Assembly: GCF_038593855.1 (NCBI RefSeq)
Contig: NZ_CP151996.1
Span: 1,488,001-1,552,000 of the forward strand
Length of the DNA: 64,000 nucleotides
Direction of reading: 5' to 3'
DNA from: Lysinibacillus sp. FSL M8-0337
GTDB lineage: Bacteria; Bacillota; Bacilli; Bacillales_A; Planococcaceae
Within the stretch, counting starts at the first letter, position 1. Each line of letters begins with the position of its first letter. The translations under genes and the position numbers were made by a program. Below the pieces are notes generated by a model. It had not been told where the DNA came from. It ran no database searches and was given only the letters and a program-made list of their open reading frames with translations. This document shows positions 53,962 through 63,941 of the stretch, piece after piece.

Positions 53962-54060
53962 GTGTTGGTGAAACTGACTTTTACGGGCAAGTAGATTTCC
54001 TACCATTTTTTTCTTGTACTTTCCTTGGTAGGGTTCTACTGCCCGTTCGTGTTGGTGAAA
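53962..54060 (+). repeat. Imperfect hairpin flanked by 12-bp direct repeats, upstream of hepS
   Basis: GTGTTGGTGAAA occurs at 53962-53973 and again at 54049-54060. Between them is a long imperfect palindrome (53983-54046): ACGGGCA/TGCCCGT, TAGA/TCTA and CCTACCA/TGGTAGG arms with short internal loops around a T-rich centre. A small mobile palindromic element with target duplication, or a leader hairpin of the hepS operon, are both possible. Confidence 0.5.
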
Positions 54061-54168
54061 GCAAAAACTTTTTATTCCGAAACGATGCTTATGCTATAAT
54101 GACTCAGTAAGCAAGCGTTAAGTCATGTTGATGATGAACGTATTTGAAAGTGAAATGGAGTAAGGTCT

Positions 54169-54936
54169 ATGAATGCAACATACATTCAAAATTCAATTGC
54201 ACAGTTAAAAACAGAGATTTTCATGGATGTTCGTCATAGAACTTTGCAAAAATACACAGGAGCGCCTGTGCTCGATGAAAATCAACTGTTTTACTTGTTA
54301 GTACCCTTCTTGAATGGAGAAGAGTGGCAACAAGAGCAAAGAGAAGCTGCAATAACTGTTGGAATTGTATATGCAGCGCTAGCGGCACATGATCATATAA
54401 AAGAATTAGATGCCACTTCAAAAGAACAGCAGCTAACCGTTTTAGCTGGTGATTTTTATAGTGGCCGGTATTATGAAATTTTAGCAATGTCGGGAAATGT
54501 CGCATTAATTCGGAATTTATCACAAGGTATCGTGTCACGTTGCGAACATCAAATAAAAGTGTATGAGGCAAAACAGCGTACAGTGGAACAATGGTGTTCT
54601 TCAATTAGCAATATCGAGTCAGGTTTAATTGCGAAATTTTTTGAGCTCTATGCATTGCATCAGTATATTCCAATAATGGAGAAGAGCTTATTGATCTTAC
54701 GATTAGAAAGAGAATGGGCTATGTATCAACGTGGACAAAAATCATTGATGAGTAAAGTGCTGGAACAAAGTGCATTACAAACAGGCGCGACCTTCAATAG
54801 CGTCTTACAAGATAAAATTGCCCGCTTAAAAACAGAGCTGTTGCAAGTAATAGCACAAGCATCATTTTTACAAAGTGATGTGAAACAAGCTCTACAAGCA
54901 CGTGTAGATGCATCGATTGCTTCTACAAACGGATAA
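54169..54936 (+). CDS. hepS: Heptaprenyl diphosphate synthase component I HepS
   Basis: 255 aa, all-helical non-catalytic subunit of the medium-chain prenyl synthase. It has no DDxxD motif, as expected. It works with HepT, encoded two genes on, to build the menaquinone-7 side chain. The N-terminal [20 protein letters not shown] resembles Bacillus HepS. GGAG is upstream of the ATG. Confidence 0.9.
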   Translation: MNATYIQNSIAQLKTEIFMDVRHRTLQKYTGAPVLDENQLFYLLVPFLNGEEWQQEQREAAITVGIVYAALAAHDHIKELDATSKEQQLTVLAGDFYSGRYYEILAMSGNVALIRNLSQGIVSRCEHQIKVYEAKQRTVEQWCSSISNIESGLIAKFFELYALHQYIPIMEKSLLILRLEREWAMYQRGQKSLMSKVLEQSALQTGATFNSVLQDKIARLKTELLQVIAQASFLQSDVKQALQARVDASIASTNG

Positions 54937-54952
54937 GAGAGGTTTTTCTAAA

Positions 54953-55657
54953 ATGGCTAAATCAAAAGAAGAGCACGTTCACGAAGTATTTGAAAGTATT
55001 TCTGAAAGCTATGACAAAATGAATGGTGTAATTAGCTTCCAAATGCATGTAGGTTGGCGCAATGACACGATGAAGCGTATGGCTGTCAAGCCTGGATCGA
55101 AAGCGCTAGATGTTTGTTGTGGCACAGCTGACTGGACAATTGCACTAGCTGAGGCAGTTGGAGAAAGTGGCGAAGTAAAGGGACTGGATTTCAGTCATAA
55201 CATGCTGCAAGTGGGCGAAAAAAAAATAACGCCTTACCCGCAAATAGAACTTATACAAGGAAATGCAATGGAATTACCATTTCCAGACAATACATTTGAT
55301 TATGTGACGATTGGTTTTGGTCTACGCAATGTTCCTGATTATTTACAAGTGTTAAAAGAAATGAATCGTGTTGTTAAACCGGGTGGCATGGTTGTATGTT
55401 TAGAAACATCTCAATCAGAAATACCTGGCTATCGACAACTATTCCGTTTTTATTTTAAATATATTATGCCGATATTTGGTAAAATTTTTGCAAAAAGTTA
55501 TAAAGAGTATTCTTGGTTACAGGAATCCGCAAATGATTTCCCAGGTATGAAGAAGCTAGCGGCAATGTTTGAACAGGCAGGTTTAGAAAAAGTAACGTAC
55601 AAAGCATACAGTGGCGGTGCTGCGGCAATGCATATGGGCTTTAAAAAGGTACGTTAA
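54953..55657 (+). CDS. menG: Demethylmenaquinone methyltransferase MenG (UbiE family)
   Basis: 234 aa SAM methyltransferase, last step of menaquinone synthesis. Motif [15 protein letters not shown], then [29 protein letters not shown] (motif II) and [14 protein letters not shown] use ATG 54953, after GAGAGG; a frame opening inside hepS has no site. It is sandwiched between the two HepS/HepT subunits in the classic operon. Confidence 0.95.
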   Translation: MAKSKEEHVHEVFESISESYDKMNGVISFQMHVGWRNDTMKRMAVKPGSKALDVCCGTADWTIALAEAVGESGEVKGLDFSHNMLQVGEKKITPYPQIELIQGNAMELPFPDNTFDYVTIGFGLRNVPDYLQVLKEMNRVVKPGGMVVCLETSQSEIPGYRQLFRFYFKYIMPIFGKIFAKSYKEYSWLQESANDFPGMKKLAAMFEQAGLEKVTYKAYSGGAAAMHMGFKKVR

Positions 55658-55676
55658 TGGGGGAAGGTTTTCAAGC

Positions 55677-56651
55677 GTGGAAAAGATGAAGTTAAAACTA
55701 CTCTATTCCGATTTGAAGTCAGATATTGATATCATCGAACAAGAATTAGAAAAAGCGGTGAATTCGTCTTCGCATTTAATTAACGATGCTTCTCTCCATT
55801 TATTACAAGCTGGTGGCAAACGAATCCGACCAATTTTTGTGTTGCTTGGCGCAAAATTTGGCGATTATGATATCGAAAAGATGAAAAATGTGGCTGTGCC
55901 TTTAGAGCTCATTCACATGGCGTCGCTAGTGCATGATGATGTGATTGATGATTCCGATATGCGACGAGGACGTCCAACTGTCAAATCCCAATGGAATAAC
56001 AGAGTAGCAATGTACACGGGCGATTTTATTTTTGCACGTGCACTTGAGTACATCACAAAGCTAGAGGATCCACTTGTTCATCAAATTTTGGCACGTACAA
56101 TGGTGGAAATTTGCAATGGCGAAGTGATACAAATTGAGGACAAGTTTAGATTGGATCAGGGCTTAAAGGATTACTTCAGACGTATTAAACGAAAAACGGC
56201 ATTACTTATTTCTTCAAGCTGTGAAATTGGTGCAGTGGCAGCAGGTGTTGATGCAAAAACAGTAAGCCATTTGAAACGCTTTGGCTACTTTGTTGGTATG
56301 AGCTTTCAAATAATCGATGATGTATTAGATATTATGGCGACAGATAAAGAATTAGGGAAGCCAGCAGGTAGTGACTTATTGCAAGGTAATATTACATTGC
56401 CGATTTTGTTATTAAAAGATGATCCACAAATGCAACCTTATTTAGCAAAAGTGTTTGCAGGGACATTAACGGAGCTTGAGCGCCAAAATATGTTGCAATA
56501 TGTGCGTAAATCTGACGCAATTACACAAGCTAATAAAATGAGTGATAAGTATTTGAAAAAAGCTTTACAAGAAATAGATGCTTTACCAAAACATCCAATT
56601 AAGAAAAAGCTTCGTGACATCGCTTTGTTTATGGGCAAGCGTAAATTCTAG
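55677..56651 (+). CDS. hepT: Heptaprenyl diphosphate synthase component II HepT
   Basis: 324 aa, catalytic subunit. First aspartate-rich motif HDDVIDDSDMRRGRPT, second IIDDVLDIM; GGKRIRPIFVLL is the substrate-binding start. The best start is GTG 55677, 9 bases after GGGGGAAGG; ATG 55686 is a second option with no ribosome site of its own. With HepS it elongates farnesyl diphosphate to C35. Confidence 0.94.
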   Translation: MEKMKLKLLYSDLKSDIDIIEQELEKAVNSSSHLINDASLHLLQAGGKRIRPIFVLLGAKFGDYDIEKMKNVAVPLELIHMASLVHDDVIDDSDMRRGRPTVKSQWNNRVAMYTGDFIFARALEYITKLEDPLVHQILARTMVEICNGEVIQIEDKFRLDQGLKDYFRRIKRKTALLISSSCEIGAVAAGVDAKTVSHLKRFGYFVGMSFQIIDDVLDIMATDKELGKPAGSDLLQGNITLPILLLKDDPQMQPYLAKVFAGTLTELERQNMLQYVRKSDAITQANKMSDKYLKKALQEIDALPKHPIKKKLRDIALFMGKRKF

Positions 56652-56737
56652 CTTTTTGTTGTGCTAAAGCTTATTTTTTGTTAATATTTATCGGTAGGTG
56701 TAAAACCTGTTAGACGAATTTAAGGAGTGTTTTAAAC

Positions 56738-57154
56738 ATGGCAATCGAAAAAACTTTTTTAATGGTTAAGCCTGATGGCGTAGAACGACAAGTAGTAGGT
56801 GACATCGTTGACCGTTTTGAACGTCGCGGTTTTGTATTAAAAGGCGCTAAATTAATGGTAATTCCTCAAGAATTAGCTGAAAAACACTATGCTGAGCATG
56901 CTGAACGTCCATTCTTCGGTGAATTAGTAGACTTCATCACTTCTGGTCCAGTATTCGCTATGGTATGGGAAGGCGAAAACGTAATTAAACTTGCACGTAC
57001 AATGATGGGTGCTACGAAACCAGAAGAATCTAACCCAGGTACAATCCGTGGTGACTACGCTACAACTGTATCTCACAACATCATCCACGGTTCTGACTCT
57101 CTTGCTTCTGCAGAGCGCGAAATCGGCTTATTCTTCGGTGAAGATTTAGTTTAA
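56738..57154 (+). CDS. ndk: Nucleoside diphosphate kinase
   Basis: 138 aa, normal length. It balances NTP pools by transferring phosphate through the active histidine in NIIHGSDS; the Kpn-loop region and [19 protein letters not shown] are typical. AAGGAG precedes the ATG. In B. subtilis the next gene is cheR; here the order changes to a recombinase remnant. Confidence 0.95.
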   Translation: MAIEKTFLMVKPDGVERQVVGDIVDRFERRGFVLKGAKLMVIPQELAEKHYAEHAERPFFGELVDFITSGPVFAMVWEGENVIKLARTMMGATKPEESNPGTIRGDYATTVSHNIIHGSDSLASAEREIGLFFGEDLV

Positions 57155-57234
57155 TTTTATCTTCGTTGTGAGTAGCGAAAAAAACTACGGATAGAACTAA
57201 ATAATAAAATCATCTATTTTCCGATGTGACTTTT

Positions 57235-57267
57235 ACCTTCTAACAAAAAAATGTTAGGAGGTTTTTT
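57235..57267 (+). terminator. Terminator of ndk / hairpin covering the next ribosome site
   Basis: ACCTTCTAACA (57235-57245) pairs with TGTTAGGAGGT (57252-57262), one G-T pair, then T6. The 3' arm contains AGGAGG, 8 bases before the TTG of the recombinase remnant, so the same hairpin could hide that ribosome site. Confidence 0.75.
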
Positions 57268-57269
57268 GT

Positions 57270-57720
57270 TTGTCTAAATCCTTTAACAAAGTTAATTCAA
57301 ACATTGATTTAGAGTTATTTACTATCAAAACTGAAAAAGAATCAAAAAAAGAAGTGGTGAAAAAAACTAATAACCCAATAGTTAAAATTGATTCTTTTGA
57401 TGATATGGATAGCAGAAATATAAAAATTGGACATGCAATGAAAATTTTAAATCAACAATGGTGACTAAGTGGATTAAGACCAAGGACAATTGATAGTTAT
57501 AACTATAATTTTAAGCGTTTTATTGAGGTTACCGAAGTTGAATATCTACATAAAATTAATAATGAAAAATTGATCAATATTTATCAAGTTTTGAAAATGT
57601 GAAGGACACTTCTTTATATGGTCGTTTAAAGCTGTTTTAAGCAAATATAAGCGTTAAGGAAGCTGCTACAGAAAAGAGTTAGCATTAGTGTTATTGCTTT
57701 TAGATAAATCAACCATGGGG
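57270..57720 (+). pseudogene. Decayed tyrosine recombinase/integrase (N-terminal part)
   Basis: From TTG 57270 the frame gives a charged N-terminus, then IKIGHAMKILNQQW, a TGA stop, and in the same frame LSGLRPRTIDSYNYNFKRFI, EVTEVEYLHKINNEKLINIY, the core-binding domain of a phage-type integrase. Further stops and frameshifts follow (about 57598 and beyond). The catalytic domain is not visible. It is a dead remnant of an integrating element just downstream of ndk. Confidence 0.7.
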
Positions 57721-58403
57721 GGGTGAATAACGAAAAGCATTACTCCATTTTTATAAACAACGTGTAACTGCATGGTCAACATCTTTATTTTTTATTAAAA
57801 CATTATTATCGTTATCGACCTGATAAATAATTTCTTCAGTATTTAAACATATAAACAAAGATTCTCTCAATTCATCTTTCATGGGGGTTGAATAAATGGG
57901 TGCGTAAAAGTGCGAGGTTATAAAACAAATTATGATGAGATTGCGGTAGCCTATCATTAAGTTGGTGTGCTTTTTCTAAATGAATAAGATTAATGAATAA
58001 ATATAAGAAGCGACAAAGCAAAAACGCTCACGGTTGTAATAAGGAGTGTGACAAAGTTCTATTTTTTTAACTTTGAGTCAGCCAGCTTACTACAACAATT
58101 GTAGCAAACTTACAGAGCCATTTAACGAGCTTGTATGAGTTGATAGATTTTGCTTGGGCTTGTTTCAATGGACTTTAGGAAGCTTACCTATTTCACGAAA
58201 AGTAAAAATCCAACAATCACTATGTACAAACATTTCACCGAATTAAAATTAAACAATATATGTTTGAGCTATCATTTATCGTTCATTAATGTTAAAATAA
58301 GGAAAAAATGACTATTACCTCTATCTCAAATATTGGGTTTATGATAACATATATATGAATCTTTTAACTTTAAATAATATGAAAGGAAGTGTAATGATCA
58401 TAT
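57721..58403. other. Gene-poor decayed region
   Basis: About 680 bases of AT-rich DNA. No strong gene. A minus-strand frame at 57751-57957 has no ribosome site and is not supported. Short out-of-frame protein-like stretches on the minus strand around 58070-58190 (reading KQAQAKSINSY and VVVSWLTQS) could be IS debris, which I cannot confirm. Confidence 0.45.
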
Positions 58404-59912
58404 ATGAAAAAGATATTGAAACCATTGCTTAGTGTTATTGCCATTGGTACCCTCTCTCTATCTATAAACATAGATAAAAATGTATTAGCTAATAATATTG
58501 CAAATACATGTGCGTATGATTCGGCATCGAAAGTAAACCCTGATTATTCCACAATGAACTGTTTGTTAACCGAAACAGCACTGAATTATGATGTTCCTCC
58601 TGAAATTGTGAAGGCAATAGCGGAAGGTGAAAGTGGAAATTGGCGTCATTTTGATAAGAATGGTGAAGCAATTGTGACAGCTGATAATGGAATTGGCATT
58701 ATGCAAATTACAAATCAAGCAGGCTACAATCAAGATAGACTAAAAAGCGATATTGTCTATAATATTCAAGCTGGTGTAGAGACTTTAGATAATATGTTTA
58801 AGCGAAAGGATTTACCTAGCATCAACGGTGGAGAAAGAGATGTACTGGAACATTGGTACTTCGCTATCATGGCTTATAACGGTACTAAGCCAGTAAATAG
58901 TCCAATTGTTCAAGCAACTGGTGAAAGAAATACCAATGCCTATCAAGAAAGAATACTCCGAATTATTAATAAATTGGAATTAATAGACTTAACAGAGCTG
59001 CCTTTTTCACGTGAACATTTTCAATATGACTCTAACAGCAGGGAAAATATTAAATTTTCAACGTTGCACTATGATTTTGATTTACCATTAACAAAATCTA
59101 AGTATTTTTTTGAAACAAATCAAAAAGTTAGTGCAATAACGAATGTAACAATTAGGACAAGACCTACTACGGATAGTCCTTCTTTGGGTACTTTACGTGA
59201 AGGTGAAGTTGTTACCATTACGGGTCCTTTTGAATATGAAAAAGTATCAACGAAGAAAAACCATTTTGTTTGGTATCCTGTGAAAAGAAGTGACGGGACA
59301 GAGGGCTATGTAGCATCAAGTTATTTAAACTACTCAGCTTCAACACCAACACCTCCAGTAACACCGCCCACAACGGGCAATGTTGATGTATCAAAGTTTG
59401 CTGATTACAATGCAAACCAATATTGGGCTGAGGATTTTAAGTGGGCAGTCAATATCGGTATCATCAGTGGATACCCAAATGTGAAAAACCCATCAACAGG
59501 TAAGTACGAAAACTTACTTAAACCGTACACGAACTTAACGGAAAACCAAATGTTATCTATCCTATTCCGTTACTTCAAACCATCAGAACTAGCTTCAACG
59601 ATAGCTAATACTTCATGGTATGGAGATGTAAACTACCAATTGGCTACAAAATACTCTCTACCAGTTCTAGGTGCAAACACAGCATCCAAACAAGCCATTG
59701 CAGGGAAGGATATTACACGGGGTAACTTCGCTCGTATCTTAGCTTCAATGCATTATGGTAAGACTGTATCTCAGTCAGAAGCTATTAAATTCCTTCGTGA
59801 TAATGGTTTAACAACTACTAAAACAAATGAAGAGTTTAAACCAAATGATTCTCTAGCAAGAGCGCACACAGTGGCATTCTTCCACCGTTACGAACAAACA
59901 TTCAATAACTAA
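58404..59912 (+). CDS. SLH-anchored lytic transglycosylase-like protein with SH3 domain
   Basis: 502 aa, secreted. Signal peptide (cut after about VLA, residue 28), an SLT/lysozyme-like domain (about 50-195: PPEIVKAIAEGESGNWRHF with the catalytic Glu, GIGIMQITNQAGY), an SH3b domain (about 245-310: TNVTIRTRPTTDSPSLGTL), a Pro/Thr linker, and SLH-type repeats (FADYNANQYWAEDFKWAVN, GIISGYPNV; then ITRGNFARILASMHYGKTV) that bind the cell-wall polymer. It likely remodels peptidoglycan at the cell surface. A 12-codon upstream frame at 58394 overlaps its start. Confidence 0.88.
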   Translation: MKKILKPLLSVIAIGTLSLSINIDKNVLANNIANTCAYDSASKVNPDYSTMNCLLTETALNYDVPPEIVKAIAEGESGNWRHFDKNGEAIVTADNGIGIMQITNQAGYNQDRLKSDIVYNIQAGVETLDNMFKRKDLPSINGGERDVLEHWYFAIMAYNGTKPVNSPIVQATGERNTNAYQERILRIINKLELIDLTELPFSREHFQYDSNSRENIKFSTLHYDFDLPLTKSKYFFETNQKVSAITNVTIRTRPTTDSPSLGTLREGEVVTITGPFEYEKVSTKKNHFVWYPVKRSDGTEGYVASSYLNYSASTPTPPVTPPTTGNVDVSKFADYNANQYWAEDFKWAVNIGIISGYPNVKNPSTGKYENLLKPYTNLTENQMLSILFRYFKPSELASTIANTSWYGDVNYQLATKYSLPVLGANTASKQAIAGKDITRGNFARILASMHYGKTVSQSEAIKFLRDNGLTTTKTNEEFKPNDSLARAHTVAFFHRYEQTFNN

Positions 59913-59928
59913 ATTGCTACTTACAAGT

Positions 59929-59963
59929 GAAAAGGTGACTATAAAAGTCATCTTTTCTTTTTT
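59929..59963 (+). terminator. Terminator after the SLH protein gene
   Basis: 12-bp stem (59929-59940 with 59946-59957, one G-T pair) followed by T6. Confidence 0.85.
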
Positions 59964-60259
59964 AGGTTTAATAAATCCTTTCTTGACACCCTTGGAGAAA
60001 GCATAACAATGGAAGGCGCTATGATAAGTGACAAAATAGCTATTGAAAGACAAATGAATTTACAAACTTTCCATCTGTTTTGGCTGTGAGTGCAATCCTT
60101 ATAAGCTTTAATTTTTTGGGGATAAATGCTATAATATTCAGATAATTTATTGCTAGTAAATAGTTTCATAAAGCGGTATATATTTTCTAGCAAGCAAATA
60201 AACTTAAACGTAATGCATTAAGGGGAATGACAGAAACGTTTTAGAAAAGGGGTAGTTAT
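59964..60259 (+). other. Gap before the thiolase operon
   Basis: No gene seen. TGCTATAATATT at about 60128 supplies a plausible -10, and AAAAGGGGTAG at 60244-60254 is the ribosome site of the thiolase. The region must hold the operon's control site. Confidence 0.5.
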
Positions 60260-61408
60260 ATGAGAGAAGTAGTAATAGTAGCAGCTGTTCGTACCGCAGT
60301 TGGACGTAGTAAAGGCGCTTTAAAGGATGTACGTGCAGATGATTTAGCAGCAGATGTGCTACAAGAAGTAGTAAACCGTGCTGGGATTGACAAAGGTCAA
60401 GTGGAGGATGTTATTTTCGGCTGTGTGACGCAATCAGGTGAGCAAGGTGCAAATATTGCCCGCACAGCGTTATTAATGGCAGGCTTCCCAGAGAAAGTTC
60501 CTGGCGTCACGATTGATCGTCAATGCGGTTCTAGCCAGCAAGCTGTGCATTTTGGCGCACAAGCTATCTTAGCAGGTGATATGGATATTGTTATTGCTGG
60601 TGGTGTAGAAAGTATGACAAGGGTGCCAATGTTTTCAAATATGCAGAGTGCTCATAAAGGCAAACGCTTACACGAAAATTATACGATTATTCATCAGGGG
60701 CTATCAGCTGAGAAAATGGCGGCAAAATGGCAATTTTCAAAAGACCATTTAAATCATTTTGCTTATGAAAGTCATAGACGAGCTTTAGCAGCTATTGAGG
60801 CAGGTCATTTTCAACAGGAAATTATGCCTGTTCATATAACACAAGAAGACGGAACGGTTACCATATTTGAAGTCGATGAAGGACCGCGTGCAGATACAAC
60901 TATAGAACGATTAAAAGACTTAAAAACCGTCTTTCAAGAGCAAGGGGTTATTACAGCCGGAAATGCTAGCCAAATGAGTGATGGGGCATCGGCTGTCGTG
61001 CTGATGTCGTTAGAAAAAGCACAAGAGCTTGGCATTCAACCGCTTGCAAAAATTGTCACACGCGTTGTGGTAGGCTCTGATCCGACGCTTATGCTTACAG
61101 GTCCAATCGAGGCTACAAGACAAGCCTTGAAACGTGCAGGACTGACAATTGAAGAAATAGATACGTATGAGGTCAACGAAGCATTTGCCCCTGTGCCACT
61201 TGCTTGGTTACATGACATCGGTGCAGACCCAGCAAAGCTAAATCCAGATGGTGGTGCCATTGCTTTAGGACATCCATTAGGGGCAACGGGTACGAAGTTG
61301 TTAACGACGATGTTATATCGGATGCAACGTGAAAATTTACGCTATGGCCTTATTGCTATATGCGAAGGTATGGGCATGGCAAATGCCACAATTATTGAAA
61401 AAATGTAA
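60260..61408 (+). CDS. Acetyl-CoA acyltransferase (thiolase)
   Basis: 382 aa. The nucleophile Cys89 lies in [15 protein letters not shown], the His in [17 protein letters not shown] and the second Cys in [20 protein letters not shown] [14 protein letters not shown] is conserved. It could run as a degradative 3-ketoacyl-CoA thiolase or an acetoacetyl-CoA thiolase; the hydroxyacyl-CoA dehydrogenase-like SDR and acyl-CoA ligase behind it favour degradation of fatty or branched acids. First gene of the operon. Confidence 0.92.
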   Translation: MREVVIVAAVRTAVGRSKGALKDVRADDLAADVLQEVVNRAGIDKGQVEDVIFGCVTQSGEQGANIARTALLMAGFPEKVPGVTIDRQCGSSQQAVHFGAQAILAGDMDIVIAGGVESMTRVPMFSNMQSAHKGKRLHENYTIIHQGLSAEKMAAKWQFSKDHLNHFAYESHRRALAAIEAGHFQQEIMPVHITQEDGTVTIFEVDEGPRADTTIERLKDLKTVFQEQGVITAGNASQMSDGASAVVLMSLEKAQELGIQPLAKIVTRVVVGSDPTLMLTGPIEATRQALKRAGLTIEEIDTYEVNEAFAPVPLAWLHDIGADPAKLNPDGGAIALGHPLGATGTKLLTTMLYRMQRENLRYGLIAICEGMGMANATIIEKM

Positions 61409-61422
61409 AGGGGTTGTGTGGG

Positions 61423-62190
61423 ATGAAATGTCATGAAGTTGTAGCGATTGTAACAGGTGGTGCATCAGGCTTAGGGGAGGCAACTGTCCGGAAAATTGTT
61501 GGAGAAGGTGGCAAAGCTGTTATTTTTGATGTCAATGATGAGAGAGGGCAGACACTCGTGCAAGAATTAGGTGAAAATGTCCGCTATGTCCGTGTTGATG
61601 TGACACAGGAAGCGGATGTGGCAGCGGGGATTGAACATGCGATAGCAACATTTGGACTGATTAATGTTGCTGTTAACTGTGCAGGGATTGCGGATGCGAG
61701 TAAAGTCATTTCAAAACGTGGTGTCCATGCTCTTGGATTATTTTCAAAAGTGATAGCTGTCAATTTAATTGGCACATTTAACGTTATTCGTCTTGCAGCC
61801 GAACAAATGCAGCATAATAAGCCTGATGAAGATGGGCAGCGAGGCGTTATGATTAATACAGCATCTGTGGCTGCATTTGATGGTCAAATTGGACAAGCAG
61901 CTTATAGTGCCTCAAAGGGTGGAGTAGCGGCGATGACATTGCCGATTGCGCGTGAGCTTGCAGAGCTAGGCATACGAGTAATGACGATCGCGCCTGGGCT
62001 AATTGAAACGCCGATGTTTGCGTCGCTAGCTGAACCAGCTCGTACAGCACTAGCAACTATGACACCGTTTCCTAAACGTCTTGGCAAACCATCCGAATAT
62101 GCACTGCTTGTAGAAAGTATCATTCATAATGTTATGCTTAATGGCGAGGTCATTCGCCTTGATGGTGCGATACGAATGCAACCGAAATAA
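61423..62190 (+). CDS. SDR dehydrogenase (3-hydroxyacyl-CoA dehydrogenase type II-like)
   Basis: 255 aa. TGGASGLG is the nucleotide loop, NCAG the stabilising motif, and YSASKGG the catalytic Tyr-x3-Lys. The long loop after [11 protein letters not shown] and the [12 protein letters not shown] segment fit the HSD17B10/3-hydroxyacyl-CoA dehydrogenase subgroup. I start at ATG 61423, after AAAGGGG. It lies 14 bases after the thiolase stop, so the two are co-transcribed, with consecutive steps of beta-oxidation. Confidence 0.87.
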   Translation: MKCHEVVAIVTGGASGLGEATVRKIVGEGGKAVIFDVNDERGQTLVQELGENVRYVRVDVTQEADVAAGIEHAIATFGLINVAVNCAGIADASKVISKRGVHALGLFSKVIAVNLIGTFNVIRLAAEQMQHNKPDEDGQRGVMINTASVAAFDGQIGQAAYSASKGGVAAMTLPIARELAELGIRVMTIAPGLIETPMFASLAEPARTALATMTPFPKRLGKPSEYALLVESIIHNVMLNGEVIRLDGAIRMQPK

Positions 62191-62315
62191 AAAAATTTAA
62201 GTACTTATGATGTAAAAAGAATAGTCGTCGATAAAAACGAATGTTTTGTAGCAGCGGTCAGCTTCGGTTTAATTAGGGCGTGATAAACGTCAGGATAATG
62301 AAAGGGAGCGATGTT

Positions 62316-63941
62316 ATGCATATGATGGATACACCTTTACTACTGACAAGTTTTTTAAGTCGGGCAGAACGATTCTTTCATGCGAAAAAAATCTATTCGC
62401 GTACAAGCCCTACAATGACTCATGAGTTTACTTATAAAGAGTTTGCTATTCGTACTCGTAAATTAGCGGATGCTTTAACGACACTTGGCATGGACCGAGG
62501 GATAAAAGTTGGCACTTTTGCTTGGAATCATCATCGTCACTTAGAGGCCTATTTTGCCGTACCGTGTGCTGGTGCAGTACTGCATATGATTAATATTCGC
62601 TTGGCGCCTGAGCATATCGTGTATGTGATAAATCATGCAGAAGATGAAATTTTGCTTATTGATGAAAATCTAGTACCTGTTATTGCACCAATCGTGTCCC
62701 AGCTTAAAACGGTGAAGCATTTTATCGTGATGGGGGATGCAGTTGAATTGCAAAACTCGCCACTACCCAATGTACTTTCCTATGAAGAACTACTTGCAGA
62801 GGCAAATGGTGATTTTGAATTTCCAGATGATATAGAGGAGAATGCGCCTGCTGGCATGTGCTATACAAGTGCAACAACAGGCATGCCAAAGGGTGTTGTC
62901 TATACACATCGGAGCATTGTTCTTCATAGCATTACAGCTGGGCTGTCTGATAGCATCGCTATATGTGAACGTGATGTCGTGTTACCGGTCGTCCCAATGT
63001 TTCATGCCAATGCTTGGGGTTTACCGTTTGCTAGTGTGTTATTTGGGGCTACTCAAGTACTACCTGGACCGATGTTTACACCACAGCTATTAGCCGATTT
63101 AATTGAACAGTATAAAGTAACATTAACAGCAGGCGTTCCAACGATTTGGCTTGGTGTGTTACAAGCGCAACGTCAACAACCACGTGATTTATCGTCGTTA
63201 CGTTCCATTATTTGTGGTGGCTCCGCATCGCCCATTGGTCTTGTGCGTGGTTTTGAAGAAGAACAAAAAATTCCGTATTTCACGGGCTACGGAATGACCG
63301 AGACATCACCGCTTGTTAGCTTATCGACGTACTTATCACATATGGAACACTATACGACAGATGAAAAGATGCACGTTCGCACAACGCAAGGGATTACGAT
63401 GCCACTTCTTGATATGCGAATCGTTAATGAACATGGTGAGGTACCATGGGACGGCAAGACGATGGGGGAAATTACAATTAGAGGCCCTTGGATTGCTAGT
63501 GAATATTATAAAGACGAGCGCACGGCAGAAGCTTTTAAAGATGGGTGGCTATATACTGGAGATATTGCGGTGATGACCCCTGACGGCTATATTAAAATTA
63601 CAGATCGTACAAAAGATTTGATTAAGAGTGGTGGGGAATGGATTTCATCTGTGGAGCTTGAAAATGCATTAATGACACATCCGAAAGTGTTTGAAGCGGC
63701 AGTGGTGGCCATTCCACATGAGAAATGGTTGGAACGTCCGCTGGCATGTGTCGTTCCTAAGCCTGAATATAAAGATTCCATTACGAAGGAGGAACTGCTC
63801 GATAGTTTGCGAGCACAGTTCCATAAAACGTGGATTCCCGATGATGTTGTTTTTTTAGATGAAGTGCCGAAAACATCCGTTGGCAAATTTATGAAAGCTA
63901 AGTTAAGGGAAAATTTAAAAGATTATCGTGTGAAAATTTAA
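62316..63941 (+). CDS. Fatty acid/medium-chain acyl-CoA ligase
   Basis: 541 aa adenylate-forming enzyme. The P-loop is CYTSATTGMPKGVVYTH, slightly unusual in having Ala where Gly is normal (TSGTTG). YGMTETSPL, YTGDIAVM, TKDLIKSGGEWISSVELEN and the catalytic lysine in TSVGKFMKAKL follow. It activates a fatty or aryl acid with ATP and CoA. Length fits AlkK-like long/medium-chain ligases. Start at ATG 62316, after AAAGGGAG; the GTG at 62280 has none. It follows the SDR after a 125-bp gap and likely belongs to the same catabolic set. Confidence 0.9.
   Translation: MHMMDTPLLLTSFLSRAERFFHAKKIYSRTSPTMTHEFTYKEFAIRTRKLADALTTLGMDRGIKVGTFAWNHHRHLEAYFAVPCAGAVLHMINIRLAPEHIVYVINHAEDEILLIDENLVPVIAPIVSQLKTVKHFIVMGDAVELQNSPLPNVLSYEELLAEANGDFEFPDDIEENAPAGMCYTSATTGMPKGVVYTHRSIVLHSITAGLSDSIAICERDVVLPVVPMFHANAWGLPFASVLFGATQVLPGPMFTPQLLADLIEQYKVTLTAGVPTIWLGVLQAQRQQPRDLSSLRSIICGGSASPIGLVRGFEEEQKIPYFTGYGMTETSPLVSLSTYLSHMEHYTTDEKMHVRTTQGITMPLLDMRIVNEHGEVPWDGKTMGEITIRGPWIASEYYKDERTAEAFKDGWLYTGDIAVMTPDGYIKITDRTKDLIKSGGEWISSVELENALMTHPKVFEAAVVAIPHEKWLERPLACVVPKPEYKDSITKEELLDSLRAQFHKTWIPDDVVFLDEVPKTSVGKFMKAKLRENLKDYRVKI

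Noticed and set aside
57751-57957. Small minus-strand gene in the gene-poor region
   Set aside because: No ribosome site, low-complexity start, and surrounded by decayed DNA.
57970-58250. Clear insertion sequence
   Set aside because: Only short protein-like stretches on the minus strand and no terminal inverted repeats; cannot be named.
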